DNA from: Pseudomonas sp. LBUM920
Lineage (GTDB): Bacteria > Pseudomonadota > Gammaproteobacteria > Pseudomonadales > Pseudomonadaceae
Assembly: GCF_003852315.1 (NCBI RefSeq)
Contig: NZ_CP027762.1
Span: 718,501-782,500 of the forward strand
Direction: 5' to 3'
DNA length: 64,000 bases
Positions 58,600 through 64,000 of the stretch are shown one piece after another; positions within the stretch are counted from its first letter, which is position 1; each line of letters begins with the position of its first letter. Both the position numbers and the translations under genes were made by a program. The notes beneath the pieces were generated by a model. The model had not been told where the DNA came from and made no database searches. It saw only the letters and a program-made list of their open reading frames with translations.

Positions 58600-60003
58600 T
58601 CAAAGCGGTTCCAGCGTGTCGCTTTCCGGCGCGTGGTTTGCGGCAGCGCAGGTCGTTTTGGTTTCCGGTAACAACAGGCACAACACGATGGCGGTCAGGC
58701 CGCCGCTGGTGATGGCTGAGTCGAACAGGTTTTGCACCAGGGACGGCATCAAGTGCAACAGGTCCGGTTGGGCGGCAATGCCCAGGCCGACGCCGAAGGA
58801 GGTGGCGATGATCAGCATGCTGCGCCGGTCCAGTGGCGCCTGCGCAAGGATGCGCACCCCGGCAGCGGCCACGCTGCCGAACATCACCAGGGTGGCGCCG
58901 CCCAATACCGGCTTGGGAATTTGCTGCAGCACGGCACCAATCAACGGAAACAAGCCGAGACAGAACAGCAGCACGCCGATGTACAAGCCGACGTAACGGC
59001 TGGCGACGCCGGTGAGTTGGATCACACCATTGTTCTGCGCAAAGGTGGTGTTGGGAAAGGCGCTGAAGGTAGCGGCGATCATGCAACTCACACCATCGCC
59101 CAAGACGCCGCCTTTGAGTCGGCTTATATAAGAAGGGCCGCTGATGGGTTGGCGCGCAATCATGCAATTGGCGGTGAGGTCACCGACGGTCTCGATGCTG
59201 CTGATCAGATAAATCAGCGCGATGGGCAAAAAAGCGCTCCAGTCGAAGTTGAAACCAAAGCGAAAGGGCATTGGCACGCTGATCAAGGGCAAGTCGGGCA
59301 GGGCCTGAGGTACCAGTTTGCCGCTGAACCAGGCGGCCAGGCTGCCGAGGGCCAAGCCGATGATGATCGCCGAAAGGCGAACCCACGGGGTGTTGGAGCG
59401 GTTGAGCAAAATGATCGTCAGCACCACGAACACGCCCAACGCCAGGTTCACCGGAGCGCCGAAGTCGGGCGCGTTAAAACCGCCGCCGAGGTCGGTGATG
59501 CCCACCTTGATCAGGCTGATGCCGATCAGCGTGATCACAATCCCGGTGACCAGGGGCGTGATCACTCGGCGCAGTTGGCCGATAAAGCGGCTCAACACGA
59601 TCTGTACCGCCGCGCCGAAAAAGCACACGCCGAAGATCATTGCCATGATGTCTTCCGGGCTACCACCGCGTTGCTTGACCAGAAAGCCTGCCGACAACAC
59701 CGCGCCGAGAAACGCAAAGCTGGTGCCTTGCAGGCAGATCATCCCGGCGCCGATGCCAAAGGGTCTGCGTGCTTGAATGAAGGTGCCGACGCCGGAGACC
59801 ATCAACGCCATGCTGATCAAGTAGGGCAAATGGGCGGTGAGGCCCAGCGTAGAGCCAATAATCAAGGGCGGCGTGATAATGCCGACGAAGGCCGCCAGCA
59901 CGTGTTGCGCGGCGGCCAGTATTGCCGGGATGGGTTTCGGGCGGTCGTTGAGGCCGTAGATCAGGTCGCTGGGGCTGGAGGTTTCTGGTGGCATGGCGGG
60001 CAA
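58600..60003 (-). CDS. Xanthine/uracil-type nucleobase:cation symporter
   Basis: 467 residues, 12-14 helices of the NCS2/NAT family. It has LAAAQHVLAAFVGIITPPLI, the QGTSFAFLGAVLSAGF region, SSIETVGDLTANCMI and the NCS2 signature region QNNGVIQLTGVASRYVGLYI. Start ATG 60003 or 59994. It imports xanthine or uric acid-type purines, or uracil. It is followed by the RutR-like TetR gene and supports a purine-use role for this region. Confidence 0.87.
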   Translation of the reverse strand: MPAMPPETSSPSDLIYGLNDRPKPIPAILAAAQHVLAAFVGIITPPLIIGSTLGLTAHLPYLISMALMVSGVGTFIQARRPFGIGAGMICLQGTSFAFLGAVLSAGFLVKQRGGSPEDIMAMIFGVCFFGAAVQIVLSRFIGQLRRVITPLVTGIVITLIGISLIKVGITDLGGGFNAPDFGAPVNLALGVFVVLTIILLNRSNTPWVRLSAIIIGLALGSLAAWFSGKLVPQALPDLPLISVPMPFRFGFNFDWSAFLPIALIYLISSIETVGDLTANCMIARQPISGPSYISRLKGGVLGDGVSCMIAATFSAFPNTTFAQNNGVIQLTGVASRYVGLYIGVLLFCLGLFPLIGAVLQQIPKPVLGGATLVMFGSVAAAGVRILAQAPLDRRSMLIIATSFGVGLGIAAQPDLLHLMPSLVQNLFDSAITSGGLTAIVLCLLLPETKTTCAAANHAPESDTLEPL

Positions 60004-60081
60004 ACTCAGGGCGGACGGTTCAAGGTCCTTGTGCCTTGCAAAAAGCTGTCCAGTTGCTCAGCTTTTGGCGAAAGGCCCGAG

Positions 60082-61002
60082 CTAGCGCGTTGCCGCCAGA
60101 CTCTCGAGAAAGCTTTCCAGCACCAAATGAGGGCGACGGCCCTTGCGCGTGACCGATGCGAGGCTCAAATCGTAAAAACGTGTAGTCGGTTTCAGCGCGC
60201 GCAGTCGGCCTTGTTGCACCCACAGGCTGGCGTAGTGGTCAGGCAGGTAACCAATGTAGCGGCCCGTGAGGATCAGGAACGCCATGCCTTCGCGGTCCGA
60301 GGCGCTGGCGGTGCAGTTGAGTGCCTGGTAATGCGCCTGGATCTCGGCGGGCAAGCGGAAGGTGGGGGCGATGGCGTCCTGGCTGTCGAGGCGGGCGTCG
60401 TCCAGTTGTTTGTTGTCGGCATAGAACAGCGGGTGGCCAACCGCGCAATAGAGCAGCGACCGTTCGCTGTAGAGCGGCTGGTATTCCAGGCCCGACAGCG
60501 CGCTGGCCTGGGGGACAACGCCGACATGCAGGCGGCCGTCGAGTACGCCTTGCTCGACTTCATTGGGGGCGATCATGCGGATTTGTATCTGCACGTCCGG
60601 GCCACGCTCCTTCAACTGTGCCAACGCGTGAGTGATGCGCATGTGGGGCAGGGTGACGAGGTTGTCGGTGAGGCCGATGATCAGCTCGCCGCGCAAATGC
60701 TGGTGCAGGCCGTTGACCTCAGTGCGAAAGCTTTCCAGGGCACTTAATAGCTGCAGGGCCGATTGGTAGACCTCGCGGCCTTCTTCGGTAAGCGAGAAAC
60801 CGGCACGCCCGCGTTGGCACAGACGCAATCCCAGGCGCTGTTCGAGGTCGCTCATCTGCTGGCTGATGGCCGAGCGGCCAATGCCGAGCACGGTTTCTGC
60901 TGCCGAGAAGCCGCCGCACTCCACCACGCTGCGAAAGATGCGCAACAGGCGGATATCGAAGTCACTGACTTGGGCCAGAGGGTCGGGGCGGCGGCTGCTC
61001 AT
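60082..61002 (-). CDS. bauR: LysR family regulator of beta-alanine catabolism
   Basis: 306 residues. HTH: DFDIRLLRIFRSVVECGGFS then AAETVLGIGRSAISQQMSDL, with a LysR substrate-binding domain after residue 95 (LRGELIIGLTDNLVTLPHMR). It is divergent from bauA over 125 bases, the arrangement of bauR-bauA in P. aeruginosa, where BauR activates the bau operon in response to beta-alanine. The name rests on context. It is 78 bases upstream of the permease gene on the same strand. Confidence 0.82.
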   Translation of the reverse strand: MSSRRPDPLAQVSDFDIRLLRIFRSVVECGGFSAAETVLGIGRSAISQQMSDLEQRLGLRLCQRGRAGFSLTEEGREVYQSALQLLSALESFRTEVNGLHQHLRGELIIGLTDNLVTLPHMRITHALAQLKERGPDVQIQIRMIAPNEVEQGVLDGRLHVGVVPQASALSGLEYQPLYSERSLLYCAVGHPLFYADNKQLDDARLDSQDAIAPTFRLPAEIQAHYQALNCTASASDREGMAFLILTGRYIGYLPDHYASLWVQQGRLRALKPTTRFYDLSLASVTRKGRRPHLVLESFLESLAATR

Positions 61003-61127
61003 AGTTTAGTGAAGGCCTGACTGAAGGTTAGAAGAGTTGAATTTCACCGACTTTATCCCCGTGGCAATTTAGCTGCAAGAACGCTTTTCAATCCCGACGC
61101 TGCCTTTTGCCCTGCGAGGTTTTGCTG

Positions 61128-62477
61128 ATGAACATGCCCGAAAACGCCCCGACGTCCCTGGCCAGCCAATTGAAGTTGGATGCGCACTGGATGCCCTACA
61201 CCGCCAACCGTAACTTCCAGCGTGACCCGCGCCTGATCGTGGCCGCCGAAGGCAGCTGGTTGACCGATGACAAGGGCCGCAAGGTGTACGACTCGTTGTC
61301 GGGCCTGTGGACCTGCGGCGCCGGGCACACCCGCAAGGAAATCCAGGAAGCGGTCGCCAAGCAATTGGGCACCCTGGACTACTCCCCGGGCTTCCAGTAC
61401 GGCCATCCGCTGTCGTTCCAGCTGGCAGAAAAGATCACCGACCTGACGCCGGGCAATCTGAATCACGTGTTTTTCACGGACTCTGGCTCCGAGTGCGCCG
61501 ATACCGCGGTGAAGATGGTGCGCGCCTACTGGCGGCTGAAGGGGCAGGCGACCAAGACCAAAATGATTGGCCGCGCCCGTGGCTACCACGGTGTCAACAT
61601 CGCCGGCACTAGCCTGGGGGGCGTCAACGGTAACCGGAAGCTGTTTGGTCAGGGCTTGATGGATGTGGATCACCTGCCTCACACCTTGCTGGCGAGCAAT
61701 GCGTTTTCTCGTGGCATGCCGGAGCAGGGTGGTATTGCCTTGGCCGATGAGCTGCTCAAGTTGATCGAGCTGCACGACGCGTCGAACATTGCCGCCGTGT
61801 TTGTTGAGCCGATGGCCGGCTCCGCTGGCGTGCTGGTGCCGCCACAGGGTTACCTCAAGCGCCTGCGTGAGATCTGCGATCAGCACAACATCCTGTTGGT
61901 GTTCGACGAAGTGATCACCGGTTTCGGCCGTACCGGCTCGATGTTCGGCGCCGACAGCTTCGGCGTGACCCCGGACCTGATGTGCATCGCCAAGCAAGTC
62001 ACCAACGGCGCGATCCCGATGGGCGCGGTGATTGCCAGCAGCGAGATCTATCAGACCTTCATGAACCAGGCGACGCCGGAGTACGCCGTGGAATTCCCCC
62101 ACGGCTATACCTACTCGGCGCACCCAGTGGCGTGCGCGGCTGGCCTGGCGGCATTGGACTTGCTGCAGAAGGAAAACCTGGTGCAGAGCGTGGCCGAAGT
62201 CGCGCCACACTTTGAGAATGCGCTGCACGGTTTGAAGGGCAGCAAGAACGTGATCGATATTCGTAACTACGGCCTGGCCGGCGCGATCCAGATTGCTCCG
62301 CGTGACGGTGATGCCATCGTGCGTCCATTCGAGGCCGGCATGGCCTTGTGGAAAGCCGGCTTCTACGTGCGTTTTGGCGGCGACACCCTGCAGTTCGGGC
62401 CAACCTTCAACAGCAAGCCGCAGGACCTGGATCGCCTGTTTGACGCGGTCGGCGAAGTGCTGAACAAGATCGACTGA
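61128..62477 (+). CDS. bauA: Beta-alanine:pyruvate aminotransferase
   Basis: 449 residues from ATG 61128 with GAGG upstream; the in-frame codons before it are not needed. A class III omega-aminotransferase: SLSGLWTCGAGHTRKEIQEA, GSECADTAVKMVRAYWRLKG, the Asp of VFDEVITGFGRTGSMFGADS and PLP Lys289 in CIAKQVTNGAIPMGAV. It moves the amino group of beta-alanine to pyruvate, giving malonate semialdehyde and alanine. The next gene is the dehydrogenase for that aldehyde. Confidence 0.92.
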   Translation: MNMPENAPTSLASQLKLDAHWMPYTANRNFQRDPRLIVAAEGSWLTDDKGRKVYDSLSGLWTCGAGHTRKEIQEAVAKQLGTLDYSPGFQYGHPLSFQLAEKITDLTPGNLNHVFFTDSGSECADTAVKMVRAYWRLKGQATKTKMIGRARGYHGVNIAGTSLGGVNGNRKLFGQGLMDVDHLPHTLLASNAFSRGMPEQGGIALADELLKLIELHDASNIAAVFVEPMAGSAGVLVPPQGYLKRLREICDQHNILLVFDEVITGFGRTGSMFGADSFGVTPDLMCIAKQVTNGAIPMGAVIASSEIYQTFMNQATPEYAVEFPHGYTYSAHPVACAAGLAALDLLQKENLVQSVAEVAPHFENALHGLKGSKNVIDIRNYGLAGAIQIAPRDGDAIVRPFEAGMALWKAGFYVRFGGDTLQFGPTFNSKPQDLDRLFDAVGEVLNKID

Positions 62478-62516
62478 TTTCTCCTTCTATATAGAACACC
62501 TTTTCAGGAGCCCTGC

Positions 62517-64000
62517 ATGAGCCTTATCCAGCATTTGATCAACGGTGAGTTGGTCAATGACAGCGGCCGGAGTGCCGACGTATATAACCCGTCTACCGGC
62601 CAGGTGATTCACCAAGTGCCGCTGGCGAGTCGTGAAACCATTCAACAGGCGATCGACTCGGCCAAGGCCGCGTTCCCGGCCTGGCGCAATACCCCGCCGG
62701 CCAAACGTGCCCAGGTGATGTTTCGTTTCAAGCAATTGCTGGAGCAGAACGAAGCACGCATCTCTCAGTTGATCAGCGAGGAGCATGGCAAGACGCTGGA
62801 GGACGCGGCGGGTGAATTGAAGCGCGGGATCGAGAACGTCGAGTACGCGTGCTCGGCGCCGGAGATTCTCAAGGGCGAGTACAGCCGTAACGTGGGGCCG
62901 AACATTGATGCCTGGTCGGATTTCCAGCCGTTGGGCGTGGTGGCTGGTATTACGCCGTTCAACTTCCCGGCGATGGTGCCGTTGTGGATGTACCCGCTGG
63001 CCATTGTCTGCGGCAACTGTTTCATCCTGAAGCCGTCGGAGCGTGATCCAAGTTCTACGCTGCTGATCGCGCAGTTGCTGCAGGAAGCCGGCCTGCCTAA
63101 GGGTGTGTTGAGCGTGGTGCACGGTGACAAGGGCGCGGTGGATGCGCTGATCGAAGCGCCGGAAGTCAAGGCACTGAGCTTTGTGGGCTCGACGCCCATT
63201 GCCGAATACATTTATTCCGAAGCGACCAAGCGCGGCAAACGTGTGCAAGCGCTGGGCGGGGCGAAGAACCACGCGGTGCTGATGCCGGATGCAGACCTGG
63301 ATAACGCCGTGAGTGCCTTGATGGGTGCGGCGTATGGTTCGTGCGGGGAGCGTTGCATGGCGATCTCGGTGGCGGTGTGCGTGGGTGATCAGGTGGCAGA
63401 TGCGTTGATCGCCAAGCTGGTGCCGCAGGTTAAAGCGCTGAAGATTGGTGCGGGCACGTCCTGCGGCCTGGATATGGGGCCGTTGGTGACGGGCCAGGCG
63501 CGCGACAAGGTCAGCGGCTATATAGAAGACGGTGTGTCGGCGGGTGCCAAGCTGGTGGTCGACGGCCGTGGTTTAAGTGTTGCCGGGCATGAGGAAGGTT
63601 TCTTCCTGGGCGGCAGCCTGTTTGATCGTGTGACCCCTGAGATGCGCATCTATAAAGAAGAGATCTTCGGACCGGTGCTGTGTGTCGTTCGGGTGGATAG
63701 CCTGGAAGCGGCGATGCAACTGATCAATGATCACGAATACGGTAATGGCACTTGCATCTTTACCCGTGACGGGGAGGCGGCGCGCCTGTTCTGTGACGAG
63801 ATTGAAGTGGGCATGGTCGGGGTGAACGTCCCGCTGCCGGTGCCAGTGGCTTATCACAGCTTCGGCGGCTGGAAGCGCTCGCTGTTTGGCGACTTGCATG
63901 CCTATGGGCCGGATGGGGTGCGTTTCTATACCCGTCGCAAGGCGATCACCCAGCGCTGGCCGCAACGGGCCAGCCATGAAGCGTCGCAGTTTGCCTTTCC
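62517..64000 (+). CDS. bauC: CoA-acylating (methyl)malonate-semialdehyde dehydrogenase, 3' end beyond window
   Basis: The frame is open from ATG 62517 (AGGAG 7 bases upstream) to the window edge, at least 494 residues and so nearly complete. It is an aldehyde dehydrogenase of the MmsA type: ITPFNFPAMVPLWMYPLAIV, LKPSERDPSS, SFVGSTPIAEYIY, GGAKNHAVLMPDADLD and catalytic Cys280 in CGERCMAISVAV. It turns malonate semialdehyde or methylmalonate semialdehyde into acetyl-CoA or propionyl-CoA. It is 39 bases after bauA, in the same operon. In P. aeruginosa bauB lies between the two; it is not present here. The name mmsA is an equal option. Confidence 0.88.
   Translation, partial: MSLIQHLINGELVNDSGRSADVYNPSTGQVIHQVPLASRETIQQAIDSAKAAFPAWRNTPPAKRAQVMFRFKQLLEQNEARISQLISEEHGKTLEDAAGELKRGIENVEYACSAPEILKGEYSRNVGPNIDAWSDFQPLGVVAGITPFNFPAMVPLWMYPLAIVCGNCFILKPSERDPSSTLLIAQLLQEAGLPKGVLSVVHGDKGAVDALIEAPEVKALSFVGSTPIAEYIYSEATKRGKRVQALGGAKNHAVLMPDADLDNAVSALMGAAYGSCGERCMAISVAVCVGDQVADALIAKLVPQVKALKIGAGTSCGLDMGPLVTGQARDKVSGYIEDGVSAGAKLVVDGRGLSVAGHEEGFFLGGSLFDRVTPEMRIYKEEIFGPVLCVVRVDSLEAAMQLINDHEYGNGTCIFTRDGEAARLFCDEIEVGMVGVNVPLPVPVAYHSFGGWKRSLFGDLHAYGPDGVRFYTRRKAITQRWPQRASHEASQFAF

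Noticed and set aside
58732..60747. 671-codon plus-strand frame opposite the permease and bauR
   Set aside because: It crosses two well-supported genes on the other strand and has low-complexity Gln/Asp/Ala composition.

Overview
The window looks like chromosome from a Pseudomonas of the P. fluorescens group. It has high GC, many REP/REPIN palindromes built on GTGGGAGCGGGCTTGC, and gene neighbourhoods familiar from Pseudomonas: DUF2333-nudix-yciH-speA, the tad locus with PprA/PprB-type regulators, cueR-copA-copZ, and bauR-bauA-bauC. No rRNA, tRNA, CRISPR array, insertion sequence or phage gene was recognised. All identifications come from reading the sequence and from family knowledge; no search was run.

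Layout. 1-6 kb: end of a DUF2333 gene, a YfcD-like nudix hydrolase, a SUI1/YciH factor, biosynthetic arginine decarboxylase (speA), a lipoprotein esterase and a MATE exporter. 6-14 kb: a large alpha-2-macroglobulin lipoprotein (YfhM type) and its usual partner pbpC, with a small membrane gene on the other strand between them. 14-17 kb: a tandem REP array, a MazG-like pyrophosphohydrolase overlapping cmoM, and two DUF4136 lipoproteins. 17-32.6 kb: a complete Flp/Tad pilus locus. The operon rcpC-rcpA-tadZ-tadA-tadB-tadC-tadD-DUF3613 faces two tandem flp pilin genes. Beyond it lie pprB, the prepilin peptidase fppA, a TadE/F pseudopilin, a PprA-like sensor kinase and tadG. A single-domain response regulator follows flp. 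32.6-36.9 kb: a TpsB/FhaC-type transporter without an obvious TpsA, and a very glycine-rich lipoprotein with a 12-bp DNA repeat.

36.9-46.7 kb: a maoC-fabG4 pair divergent from a thiolase, a RIO-type kinase, the copper module (cueR, copA, copZ, two CueR-type operators, a small secreted protein) and a Bcr/CflA exporter. 46.7-51.5 kb: an alcohol-dehydrogenase-like oxidoreductase with a monooxygenase-fold protein, divergent from a LysR regulator, then an ArsR-type regulator and an MFS transporter. 51.6-60 kb: purine handling (adenine deaminase, 8-oxoguanine deaminase, xanthine/uracil-type permease with a RutR-like TetR regulator), mixed with a ChaA-like antiporter, a merR-SDR pair with a clear MerR-type promoter, and a YigZ protein. 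60-64 kb: bauR, divergent bauA and the start of a CoA-acylating semialdehyde dehydrogenase, giving beta-alanine use.

The most unusual parts are the glycine-rich lipoprotein beside an orphan TpsB next to the tad locus, the duplicated flp gene, the REP-derived N-terminus of PbpC, the 70-bp tandem REP array, and the 19-bp degenerate tandem repeat between the response regulator and tpsB.
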